From JAAXHH01 sp965248395 (lineage in GTDB: Bacteria > JAAXHH01): a stretch of DNA of 64,000 nucleotides. Shown here piece after piece: positions 33,824 through 41,008 of this stretch (its first letter is position 1; every line of letters starts with the position of its first letter). Made by a program: the position numbers and the translations under genes. The notes under the pieces are model-generated. The model did not search any database. It saw only the letters and a list, made by a program, of their open reading frames with translations, and had not been told where the DNA came from. The DNA lies in NCBI GenBank assembly GCA_965248395.1, contig OZ252103.1, forward strand, positions 1,240,001 through 1,304,000. The letters run 5' to 3'.

Positions 33824-35191
33824 ATGCCCGACAGCCGGGACGAGGTATTAAAGCGATTGATGGCCGATTTTCATGCGTCGATCGATGTGGATCGTCGTCT
33901 TTTCCGCGTGGACATCCGGGGCAGTATCGCCTACGCCCGGAGTCTGGTCCGCATCGGTGTACTCACCCTGGAGGAGGGTCGTACGATCGAAGAGGCGCTG
34001 GGTGAAATCGAAGGGGAGATCGAAAGCGGCGCCTATGTTCTGACCCGGGACCTGGAAGACATCCATATGGCGGTGGAGAAGCGTCTGATCGAGAAGGCGG
34101 GACCGGTGGGGGGAAAACTCCACACGGGTCGAAGCCGCAACGACCAGATCGCCACGGACGAGCGCCTGTATCTCCGCGAGGCGGTGGATGACATCGATAA
34201 CCGGATACAGGGCAGCCAGGAAGCCCTGTTGGACCTGGCCGAACGCACCGTGGACGTCATCTTCCCAGGGTATACCCACCTGCAGCAGGCGCAGCCGATC
34301 CGTTTCGCCCATTACGCCCTGTCCCTATTCTTCGGACTCCAGCGGGACAGGGAGCGGCTTGCGGACTGCAGGAAGCGCATCAATGTCCTGCCTCTCGGCG
34401 CCGGGGCGATGGCGGGCAGCGCCTTTCCCATCGACCGCGCGTTTCTGGCCAGGGAACTGGGATTCGACGGCCTGTCGCCCAACAGTATCGACGCGGTCAG
34501 CGACCGTGATTTCATCGCCGAGTTTCTCTCCGCCTGCACGATCATGATGATCCACATCAGCCGGGCCTGCGAAGATCTTGTCGTCTGGTCATCCACGGAA
34601 TTCGGGTACATCACGCAGCATCCCCGGCTGGCGACGGGAAGCAGCATCATGCCCCAGAAGAAGAACCCGGATGCCGCCGAGCTGCTCCGGGGCAAGACCG
34701 GCCGCGTCGTGGGAAACCTGGTCGCCCTGGTCACCATGCTCAAGGGTCTGCCCCACGCGTACAACAAGGATATGCAGGAAGACAAGGAACCGCTGTTCGA
34801 CGCCATCGACACCGTGACGGCCGCCCTGACCGTTTTTGCCGCGATCTGGGAGACCCTGGAAGTAAGGGAGGACCGGGTGCGCGAAAGCATGGACGACGCG
34901 ATGCTGTCGACGGACCTGGCGGATTACCTGACCCGTTGCGGAGTGCCTTTCCGCGAGGGACATGGCATCGTGGCCGCGCTTGTGGACGAAGCCATAGGCC
35001 GGGGATGCAGTCTAAGAGCCTTGCCGCTGGATCTGTACCGCCGGTACTCGGAGCATTTCGACGAGGAAACGATCGGCCAACTCAGTTTCGACGACAGCGC
35101 CGACAAACGCGGCTTGCCCGGCGGTACGGGCCGGGATTCCGTTCTGCGGCAACTGGCCCAGGCCCGCGATCTCATCGCGTGCGGGACGTAA
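33824..35191 (+). CDS. argH: Argininosuccinate lyase
   Basis: 455 residues from ATG 33824, behind GAGGAGAGGAAG. Fumarase/aspartase-superfamily blocks: HTGRSRNDQIATD, PGYTHLQQAQPIRFAHY with the catalytic His region, and the signature TGSSIMPQKKNPDAAE, whose serine is catalytic. It splits argininosuccinate into arginine and fumarate, the last step. argG, which makes argininosuccinate, and argF are not in the window. Fourteen bases after argD. Confidence 0.96.
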   Translation: MPDSRDEVLKRLMADFHASIDVDRRLFRVDIRGSIAYARSLVRIGVLTLEEGRTIEEALGEIEGEIESGAYVLTRDLEDIHMAVEKRLIEKAGPVGGKLHTGRSRNDQIATDERLYLREAVDDIDNRIQGSQEALLDLAERTVDVIFPGYTHLQQAQPIRFAHYALSLFFGLQRDRERLADCRKRINVLPLGAGAMAGSAFPIDRAFLARELGFDGLSPNSIDAVSDRDFIAEFLSACTIMMIHISRACEDLVVWSSTEFGYITQHPRLATGSSIMPQKKNPDAAELLRGKTGRVVGNLVALVTMLKGLPHAYNKDMQEDKEPLFDAIDTVTAALTVFAAIWETLEVREDRVRESMDDAMLSTDLADYLTRCGVPFREGHGIVAALVDEAIGRGCSLRALPLDLYRRYSEHFDEETIGQLSFDDSADKRGLPGGTGRDSVLRQLAQARDLIACGT

Positions 35192-35206
35192 GGGAGGAAG
35201 ATTACC

Positions 35207-35794
35207 ATGGGTGTTGGAAGTATACCCACGAAAACGGACACGACGGGTACTGAAACCATGATCCGCGAAGCGGTGATACAGGACGTACCCGAAATCATGG
35301 AGATCCTTCAGCCCTACATCGACGAAGACATCCTCCTGCCGGTCTCGGTATATCGGCTGTTCGAACATATCCGTTACTTCGTGGTCGCCGAGCGGGAGGG
35401 ACAGGTGATCGGCTGCGGATCCCTCGTAATCGTCTGGCACGACCTGGCGGAAGTACGTTCGCTGGCCATTCGCAGGGGATGCCAGGGTGGTGGTATCGGG
35501 GGGCGCATTGTCGATAAACTGATTGAAGAGGCGGAGGAGCTGGGCGTCGCCAGGGTTTTCGCCTTGACCTACGAGACCAACTTCTTCGGTCGCCACGGAT
35601 TCGACGTGGTCGACCGGGAAACCCTTCCGCACAAAGTCTGGAAGGATTGCACCTTCTGCGCCCGTTTCACCCACTGCGACGAGATCGCAATGGCCAGAAC
35701 GCTGATCCCCGAAGATCAGCGCGCCCCGGAACCGGCCCTGCCGGCCATGAAGCAGGACCCTACCCTGATCATGCCTTCTCCCGCTCCACAGTGA
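35207..35794 (+). CDS. argA: N-acetylglutamate synthase-like GNAT acetyltransferase
   Basis: 195 residues from ATG 35207, preceded by GGGAGGAAG; ATG 35258 is possible but has a poor site. GNAT fold with VIGCGSLVIVWHDLAEVRSLAI and CQGGGIGGRIVDKLIEEA (acetyl-CoA loop). The C-terminal part, ARVFALTYETNFFGRHGFD, VDRETLPHKVWKDC and CARFTHCDEIAM, matches the short single-domain N-acetylglutamate synthases, which lack the kinase-like half of E. coli ArgA. It would make N-acetylglutamate, the first step, at the end of the arg cluster. The assignment relies on these motifs and on position. Confidence 0.8.
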   Translation: MGVGSIPTKTDTTGTETMIREAVIQDVPEIMEILQPYIDEDILLPVSVYRLFEHIRYFVVAEREGQVIGCGSLVIVWHDLAEVRSLAIRRGCQGGGIGGRIVDKLIEEAEELGVARVFALTYETNFFGRHGFDVVDRETLPHKVWKDCTFCARFTHCDEIAMARTLIPEDQRAPEPALPAMKQDPTLIMPSPAPQ

Positions 35795-35839
35795 TATCCT
35801 TTTAGTCGGCTATACTATGTCGAGCTTGGACGGCCTCCC

Positions 35840-37036
35840 ATGTCGAACCACGTGATCGAGGCGGCGGATCAACTGAGGTGGTGGCTGCGGCTTCCCCCGA
35901 CCAACTTGATCGCTCGCGGCGACCATGTCCGCTTCCGCCATGCTCTCTACCTGATGATTCACCAGACCGCCACCGTACTCTACGGGATGAACGGTCTGCC
36001 CGAAATCATGTACTATCCTTCGCGGCTCGCAGGGGCAAGGGACCAATTGAACGGCTTGTCGAAGGCGCCGTTCAATGCGGGTACTTCCCTGTGGACTATG
36101 GCGACGGAACGGGATCCAAATAAGGCCTGGGAGACCGCGGCCGGGTTGATACGGGAAACGCAAGCGTTGCTGGACGAGGGGTCTGAAGCCACGGACTTAA
36201 GTTATAACAGCGCGTTGCCTCTGGAAATTGAAGAAGGTGTATTTAAGCCGGAGAGTTCAAACTCCCCAGACGAGCTGTACGCCATAGCCGTAGCTGCGGC
36301 CGAATGGATTTGGCACATTGCAGGCGTGGAATCCGTGGCCCTGGGCGGTTCACTTTCCCGGGGCATGGCCGACGGCCAGTCCGATATCGATCTGCTCGTA
36401 TTCGGCTCGAGTATACCTGACGAGACCGAACGCAGGCGGCTGATATCGAAGTGGCCCGACCTCCAATTCGGCCCGTTGATTGAAACGGCGTGCGACAGCG
36501 TACTGGTTGATGGCGCTATGGTACACGTACGCTACTGGACCACGGGTACGGTGGATGATATGCTCGCATCGTTCCCCTCTCCACCTGCACAGCGGATCCT
36601 CTCGGAAGAACTGCAATGCAGTCACGTGCTGATTGATCCGGACGGTCGACTCAACCAGGCGAAACGGGTACTCGAACAGCTGCCATCCCAGCTGATCATG
36701 GCGGTGATGGAAGAAGCGGGGAAACGACTGCCGGCATTTCGAACTCACTGGCAGAACGCCGTGGCGGCAGGTGACCATATTCACCTGTACTGCCTGGTCA
36801 ACCAGGCCGTTAACGATTACCTGATGGCATTTTACATCAGGAATGGCCGGTTTTTAAGTACGCCGCGATGGACGCACCGGGACATTCCTTCATTTGAAGT
36901 GGTTCCATCGGAATTGGAAACAGGGATGTCTCAACTGACGGATGGAGTAAAGAATATGGACGAAGCGGTAGCGAGATGGCGGGTGCTGGAGGGTTTGTGG
37001 AAAGAGTTGGTGAGTATGAGGTCAAAATTGCCCTGA
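35840..37036 (+). CDS. Nucleotidyltransferase-fold protein
   Basis: 398 residues. In the middle (about 165-190) is VALGGSLSRGMADGQSDID, the polymerase-beta-like nucleotidyltransferase motif GGSxxRG...DxD, with Asp182 and Asp184 as metal ligands. The N-terminal 110 residues, helical and with a HALYLMIHQTATVLYGM segment, and the C-terminal helical part resemble substrate-binding regions of antibiotic or small-molecule nucleotidyltransferases. Function unknown. No partner toxin or HEPN gene beside it, so the toxin-antitoxin kind (MNT/HEPN) is unlikely. The decayed relE lies just downstream on the other strand. Confidence 0.65.
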   Translation: MSNHVIEAADQLRWWLRLPPTNLIARGDHVRFRHALYLMIHQTATVLYGMNGLPEIMYYPSRLAGARDQLNGLSKAPFNAGTSLWTMATERDPNKAWETAAGLIRETQALLDEGSEATDLSYNSALPLEIEEGVFKPESSNSPDELYAIAVAAAEWIWHIAGVESVALGGSLSRGMADGQSDIDLLVFGSSIPDETERRRLISKWPDLQFGPLIETACDSVLVDGAMVHVRYWTTGTVDDMLASFPSPPAQRILSEELQCSHVLIDPDGRLNQAKRVLEQLPSQLIMAVMEEAGKRLPAFRTHWQNAVAAGDHIHLYCLVNQAVNDYLMAFYIRNGRFLSTPRWTHRDIPSFEVVPSELETGMSQLTDGVKNMDEAVARWRVLEGLWKELVSMRSKLP

Positions 37037-37070
37037 AAGATACTTGTTCCTGCGAAGCTTTCGACTCCCT

Positions 37071-37341
37071 TCATCGTCGATAGATCTGATCTCGTTTGCC
37101 AATCCTGATGACCAGAACTCGATGCACTGCGGTCTGTATATCGCAGATCAAACGGTAAGTCACCGATACGAAAACGCCACAGTCTTCCCAACGGGCCGGT
37201 AAGCGACTTTCCAAGGCTGTGAGGGTCGGTTAGCTCAGCGACGCGTTCGTTCATGTAGTCGATGATTCGGTATGCCGTTGGCTTGTCGAGCTTTCAAAGT
37301 TGGCTCAGGGCGGTTTCGGAGAACTCAATCTTCCAGGGCAA
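37071..37341 (-). pseudogene. relE-type toxin, pseudogene (nonsense codon plus frameshift)
   Basis: The protein can be read from TTG 37341 as a RelE-family toxin: PWKIEFSETALSQL, then TGA (37296-37294) at codon 16, then KLDKPTAYRIIDYMNERVAEL and SLTGPLGRLWRFRIGD. After that, one extra base near 37157-37158 shifts the frame; in the new frame it continues YRLICDIQT, RVLVIRIGKRDQIYRR and stops at 37071. All the family landmarks are there, including the terminal basic residues, but in two broken pieces. The TGA probably replaced CGA. The intact antitoxin lies upstream, overlapping. The toxin should be inactive. Confidence 0.85.
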
Positions 37342-37552
37342 GAGACTCTTTCACTTCCGAGACCGTGTGGACTTTTTCCTTTCCGCTACGGATACGTTTC
37401 AATACATCCGCCGCCAGATAGTAGTCTTCGACATCTTCAAGACCGCGTTCGATGATTTCGTCCAGGTAGGAGTCTTTGCTGCGGCCCGTCTCGGATACCA
37501 TCAATTCCAGACGTTCTTCTGCGTCCGGGGTTAACTGAATCGAAGTCGCCAC
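37325..37552 (-). CDS. RelB-like ribbon-helix-helix antitoxin
   Basis: 75 residues. The N-terminus SIQLTPDAEERLELMVSETG starts a ribbon-helix-helix DNA-binding fold. The rest, YLDEIIERGLEDVEDYYLAA and VSEVKESLALED, matches RelB-type antitoxins, whose C-terminus wraps round the RelE toxin. An intact frame with an AAAGGA site upstream. Its partner toxin gene downstream is broken, so it survives alone, perhaps as an autorepressor or as protection against related toxins. A weak promoter pair, TTGAAT/TAATGT, can be placed in 37580-37615 on the minus strand. Confidence 0.85.
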   Translation of the reverse strand: MATSIQLTPDAEERLELMVSETGRSKDSYLDEIIERGLEDVEDYYLAADVLKRIRSGKEKVHTVSEVKESLALED

Positions 37553-37702
37553 GCCGCGATCGTCCTTTCTTGAAATCAGCTACATTATGGATTCGAATAG
37601 TTTTGATTCAAACGTATCGCAATCTTGGGCACTCGTCAATATCGGATTGTCAAGAGACTACGGAGTCAGTGATCCGAGGCGGAATCAAGCAAAGCCTACC
37701 GT

Positions 37703-38149
37703 TCACCGATCGCCCACATAGACCTGTTCTATCGCATTGATCGGCAGGATAACGTCCACACCCGGTTCGGCGCCAGCAGATTGCTTTATACTCATATTGA
37801 CAACAATCGAACTGGCTGAGCCCTGGCTTAATTCAACCACGAGCCTGTTGCCTGCCGATGGAAGCACGTCAGCCATGCCCTCGGGAAGATCAGCTGTTTC
37901 CACCGCAATGGTAAGCCGCTTCTCGTCCATTAACGACACCACGCCGGTCACTTCCTGAATCTGCCAGCCGACCTGTTCGCCGGATGCATCGGACAGGTTT
38001 ACGGATAGTCCCGTATTCAGTAAAACAGTAATCCTGTCTCCCTGTGCTATACCTTCCAGCGCCGCCTTGACTTCGGCACTCCGGTCACCACATCCAGCCG
38101 AAACCAGAACTCCGGCCAGTACGACGAAACACAGACTTTTCCAGTTCAT
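37703..38149 (-). CDS. Small lipoprotein of unknown function
   Basis: 148 residues from ATG 38149, which has GGAGG at a proper distance; an earlier ATG in frame lacks one. The signal peptide ends VLVSAGC (Cys near residue 20), so a lipid-anchored envelope protein. The mature part is mostly beta-strand-like, with GDRITVLLNTGLSVNL and RLVVELSQGSASSIVVNMS. I recognise no family. It lies 20 bases after the Gfo/Idh gene on the same strand. Confidence 0.6.
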   Translation of the reverse strand: MNWKSLCFVVLAGVLVSAGCGDRSAEVKAALEGIAQGDRITVLLNTGLSVNLSDASGEQVGWQIQEVTGVVSLMDEKRLTIAVETADLPEGMADVLPSAGNRLVVELSQGSASSIVVNMSIKQSAGAEPGVDVILPINAIEQVYVGDR

Positions 38150-38169
38150 TGTCCTGCTCCTCCCATGAG

Positions 38170-39180
38170 TCATGCCTCTTCAATAAACGCCTCCACGTCC
38201 ACACATGTACCATCCTGCCGCGTCGACGCCCATCCTGCCAATATGGGCGCCAGCGACCGCAGGCCGTCGTGGTAGTCGCTCTGCAGCAGTTCGGGGCGGT
38301 TTGACCGGACCGCCTCGACGAAGGTCAGGTCCTGTTCCAGCCAGGGATCGAAGGGATCGGCTTCGTAAACGACCTCGTCGTTCACCTCGATACGTTCGTA
38401 ACCGAAGACGGCGAGCCGCCCGCCCTCGAAGTAGATTTTGAAATAAGGTTCCTCTCCCGGTCCGGTCGGATCGGCCTCGATGAAGGTCAGCGTCGCAGTG
38501 GCGCCTTCCGACAGGTGGTAGTGAAACGACGACGAGAGGGGCGTGTAGTATCCTTCGGGATGGCACAGGAAGGCCTGGGCCCTGAGGACATGCTGCCCGG
38601 TCATGAAGCGCGTGTAATCCGTGGCGTGTACCCCCCAGTCGAAGAAACGGACGCCGCCCTTGCCCATCTGGCTTCCCCATGCGGCGCGCTCGGTCGAACT
38701 CAGTGCCCGGTACGGCGCGATCTGTTGAAAGCGGACGTGTACCACGCGCTTGTCCCGGAGCAACCGCCTCGCCTCCTTGAAGATCGGGCGGTATCGTTCC
38801 CGGAAGCCCACCGTGCTGATGACGCCGCCTAGTTGCACCGCCGCGTCGATCCGCTTCGCCAACCCCATGTTTATCGCCTGGGGCTTCTCGCTGAAAAGAT
38901 GAATGCCCTGCTCCGCCGCGGTGATTTCCACGTCGGTCCGTGCGAAGGCCGGCACGATGGACCAGAGCGCGTCGGGTTTTTCAACGGCGAGCATCTCGTG
39001 GGCGTCCCTGTACGCGTGTGGGATCCCGAACTGCAAAGCCGCTTCTTGCAGTGCATTCCTGGCTATATCGCACAAAGCCACGATTTCGACGCCGTCAATT
39101 TGGATAAGGTTGGGAATATGAGTGGCACGAGCGAACGCGCCGGTTCCGTATACGGCCACGCGAACGGGTTTGGCGGGCAT
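38170..39180 (-). CDS. Gfo/Idh/MocA-family oxidoreductase
   Basis: 336 residues. Rossmann domain with VRVAVYGTGAFARATHIPNL and GVEIVALCD. The substrate-domain junction FSEKPQAINMGLAKRID carries the conserved EKP, the lysine of which is catalytic. Typical of NAD(P)-dependent enzymes on sugars or inositol derivatives. AGGAGACC precedes the ATG. It is eight bases after an Ldh_2-family gene and 20 before the lipoprotein, so the three probably form one unit. No sugar is indicated by the context. Confidence 0.85.
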   Translation of the reverse strand: MPAKPVRVAVYGTGAFARATHIPNLIQIDGVEIVALCDIARNALQEAALQFGIPHAYRDAHEMLAVEKPDALWSIVPAFARTDVEITAAEQGIHLFSEKPQAINMGLAKRIDAAVQLGGVISTVGFRERYRPIFKEARRLLRDKRVVHVRFQQIAPYRALSSTERAAWGSQMGKGGVRFFDWGVHATDYTRFMTGQHVLRAQAFLCHPEGYYTPLSSSFHYHLSEGATATLTFIEADPTGPGEEPYFKIYFEGGRLAVFGYERIEVNDEVVYEADPFDPWLEQDLTFVEAVRSNRPELLQSDYHDGLRSLAPILAGWASTRQDGTCVDVEAFIEEA

Positions 39181-39188
39181 GAGGTCTC

Positions 39189-40229
39189 CTAGAGCGCAGG
39201 CATTTCCACGCCCGATTCATCGGCGGTTTCCGCGATCGTGTTCCAGGTTTTTTCGGGTATATAGATGCCCTCGGCGAGCCGTTTCCGCCGGATGTCTTCT
39301 TCGATTTCTCCGGGGGCGTAGACCTTCTCAAATCCCGGAAGGGGTTTCGCCGAGCCCACGTAGGCCACGTGGGCCTCGATCTCTTCCTTGTAATCATCCA
39401 GGTCCATGAAGGCGGCAATGTCCAATGCGGCAATCAGTATCCCGCCTCCACCTTTGCCGCCCGTACACCCGGCATTCGAAAGCGGACCGATGATCATCTC
39501 GATCATCATGGCCAGTCCGTGTCCCTTGTGGCCGAACTGCAGGCCGCCCAGGGGCAGCACGGCCACCTGGTCCGGTTCGGCGTGGAACCGTCTCCCGTCG
39601 TTCACGTAGCGGCCCTGCTGATCGATCAGCCAACCATCCGGCATCGGTTCGCCGCGTTCGATTTTCTGTTCCACCTTGCCCCCGGCGACCACGCTCAGCG
39701 TCATGTCGAGCATGAGGGGCGGACCCTTTTCGCGGGGCACGGCAAAGGCGATGGGTTCGGGTCGCAGCCGGCGGTCCGCGCTGCCGAAGGGCGCCACGAA
39801 TTCGCCGCCGCCGTTCAGTCCGACCATGCCGATCATACCTTGTTCGGCGATCCTCGGGGGAAAATCACCCAGCCGCCCGATATGGGAGACGTTCCTCAGG
39901 GCGACCATGCCGATCGTGGAGTTCCGCGCCTTCTCCACCGCCAGGGAAAGGGCCTTCGTCACCGCCACGATACCGTTGGCGCCGTTACCGTCGATCTGGG
40001 CGAAACCGGGCCGATCCGCGATCACGGCATGATCTTCCCAGGGCCTGTAATCCGATCGCAGGGACGGGACGTAACGCGACATGAACCACACGCCGTGGGA
40101 ATCATGCCCCAGCAGGTTGCTGTTCGTCAGGTGATCGGCGAGGATATCCGCGTCTTCTTCGGGGATGCCGGTCGACGAGAAAATGGCGCGGCTCAGTCTA
40201 TTCAGCTTGTCATAGGGTACAACGGGCAT
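39189..40229 (-). CDS. Ldh_2-family (malate/L-lactate/ureidoglycolate) dehydrogenase
   Basis: 346 residues, usual length. The family motifs HDSHGVWFMSRYVPSL, RNVSHIGRLGDFP (catalytic His) and GGEFVAPFGSADRR, plus LQFGHKGHGLAMMIEMIIGPLS, are conserved. These enzymes reduce 2-oxoacids such as oxaloacetate, or oxidise ureidoglycolate or sugar acids, using a fold unrelated to classical malate dehydrogenase. AGGAG precedes the ATG. First gene of the minus-strand unit with the Gfo/Idh protein, perhaps a two-step hydroxyacid or sugar-acid route. Confidence 0.87.
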   Translation of the reverse strand: MPVVPYDKLNRLSRAIFSSTGIPEEDADILADHLTNSNLLGHDSHGVWFMSRYVPSLRSDYRPWEDHAVIADRPGFAQIDGNGANGIVAVTKALSLAVEKARNSTIGMVALRNVSHIGRLGDFPPRIAEQGMIGMVGLNGGGEFVAPFGSADRRLRPEPIAFAVPREKGPPLMLDMTLSVVAGGKVEQKIERGEPMPDGWLIDQQGRYVNDGRRFHAEPDQVAVLPLGGLQFGHKGHGLAMMIEMIIGPLSNAGCTGGKGGGGILIAALDIAAFMDLDDYKEEIEAHVAYVGSAKPLPGFEKVYAPGEIEEDIRRKRLAEGIYIPEKTWNTIAETADESGVEMPAL

Positions 40230-40345
40230 GGACTGACTCCTGTAATCTTTGTGATCTGAACTTGTACCTGGAATGGTGACCGAGGCGGATCAAAAGAGTA
40301 AAATACCAGATCGCCGGGTTATGACAATCAGAATTGCAGTTGGCC

Positions 40346-40372
40346 TTGACATGTCATATCGGCATGTATAAA
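40346..40372 (+). promoter_or_regulatory. Candidate promoter of groES-groEL
   Basis: TTGACA (40346-40351) and TATAAA (40367-40372) with a 15-base spacer, slightly short. The -35 overlaps the palindrome TGACATGTCA, suggesting a repressor or stress site. Confidence 0.4.
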
Positions 40373-40397
40373 TTGACACAACGGGTCATTATGAAGT

Positions 40398-40410
40398 TGC
40401 CAAATTGGCA
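40398..40410. promoter_or_regulatory. Palindrome, possible operator downstream of the gro promoter
   Basis: TGCCAA-A-TTGGCA, perfect 6-bp arms with a one-base centre, starting about 25 bases after the -10 hexamer. It resembles no heat-shock operator that I know; a helix-turn-helix repressor site is plausible. Confidence 0.35.
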
Positions 40411-40646
40411 CGATCGTGGGAATGTGATTGATCGACATCATCCCGGAGGCCCAGTGACTACGGTAGTGCATATCTCTTTCAAATGAATCAACACCAATAA
40501 TATCAATATGTTATATAGTATCCTGAGCAGCCAGGTGTAGAAGTATTACAATATTGGCATGGAAAATGCATAAGATAGTAGTGGATTCAAAAATCGAGCT
40601 GATTGCAGATCAGCGTACTTTTCACTTGTGAAAGGAGCATGCAGCA

Positions 40647-40934
40647 ATGAATGTACAACCTTTGGGCGACCGGGTACTGGTCAAGCGCCTCGAGGAAGAA
40701 GAGGTACAGCGCGGCGGTATCATCATTCCCGATACGGCCAAGGAAAAACCGCAGCAGGGCGAAGTTGTAGCGGCCGGTCCGGGTCGCGTTGGCGACAACG
40801 GCGATCGCGTGGCCCTCGAAGTCAAGGTCGGCGACAAGATCCTCTTTGGCAAATACTCCGGCACGGAAGTCAAGCTGGATGACGACGAGTACCTCATGAT
40901 GCGGGAAGAGGACATTCTGGGCATCGTGTCGTAG
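40647..40934 (+). CDS. groES: GroES, chaperonin co-factor
   Basis: 95 residues. NVQPLGDRVLVKRLEEEEVQ is the canonical N-terminus, followed by the mobile loop RGGIIIPDTAKEKPQQG that docks on GroEL, and KVGDKILFGKYSGTEVKLD. It forms the heptameric lid of the folding chamber in the cytoplasm. AAAGGAG precedes ATG. 74 bases separate it from groEL, holding a stem-loop. Confidence 0.97.
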   Translation: MNVQPLGDRVLVKRLEEEEVQRGGIIIPDTAKEKPQQGEVVAAGPGRVGDNGDRVALEVKVGDKILFGKYSGTEVKLDDDEYLMMREEDILGIVS

Positions 40935-40949
40935 AAAATCACTGAGATT

Positions 40950-40976
40950 AACCGCAACTGCGACTCGGTTGCGGTT
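40950..40976 (+). other. Intercistronic stem-loop between groES and groEL
   Basis: AACCGCAAC (40950-40958) pairs with GTTGCGGTT (40968-40976) over 9 bp round a 9-base loop. No T run follows, so it is not a terminator; it may protect or be processed in the groESL mRNA. Confidence 0.6.
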
Positions 40977-41008
40977 GATTTGGAACGTATTCAAGGAGGT
41001 ATGATTTC

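Larger units (their letters stand above)
40230..40646. other. Long regulatory gap upstream of groES, no gene
   Basis: 417 bases between a minus-strand dehydrogenase and groES. AT-rich toward groES. It contains the candidate promoter 40346-40372, palindrome TGACATGTCA (40347-40356) and palindrome TGCCAAATTGGCA (40398-40410). No CIRCE (TTAGCACTC-N9-GAGTGCTAA) was found. The stretch 40411-40620 has no recognised element. Confidence 0.55.

Noticed and set aside
37294..37296. Reading the TGA in relE as selenocysteine
   Set aside because: A frameshift also breaks the same gene, family members have a basic or polar residue there, and no selenocysteine insertion structure or sel genes are seen.
40406..40421. 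Sigma-54 promoter (TGGCAC at 40406) upstream of groES
   Set aside because: The required TTGC element at the right distance is missing; the bases are part of the palindrome.
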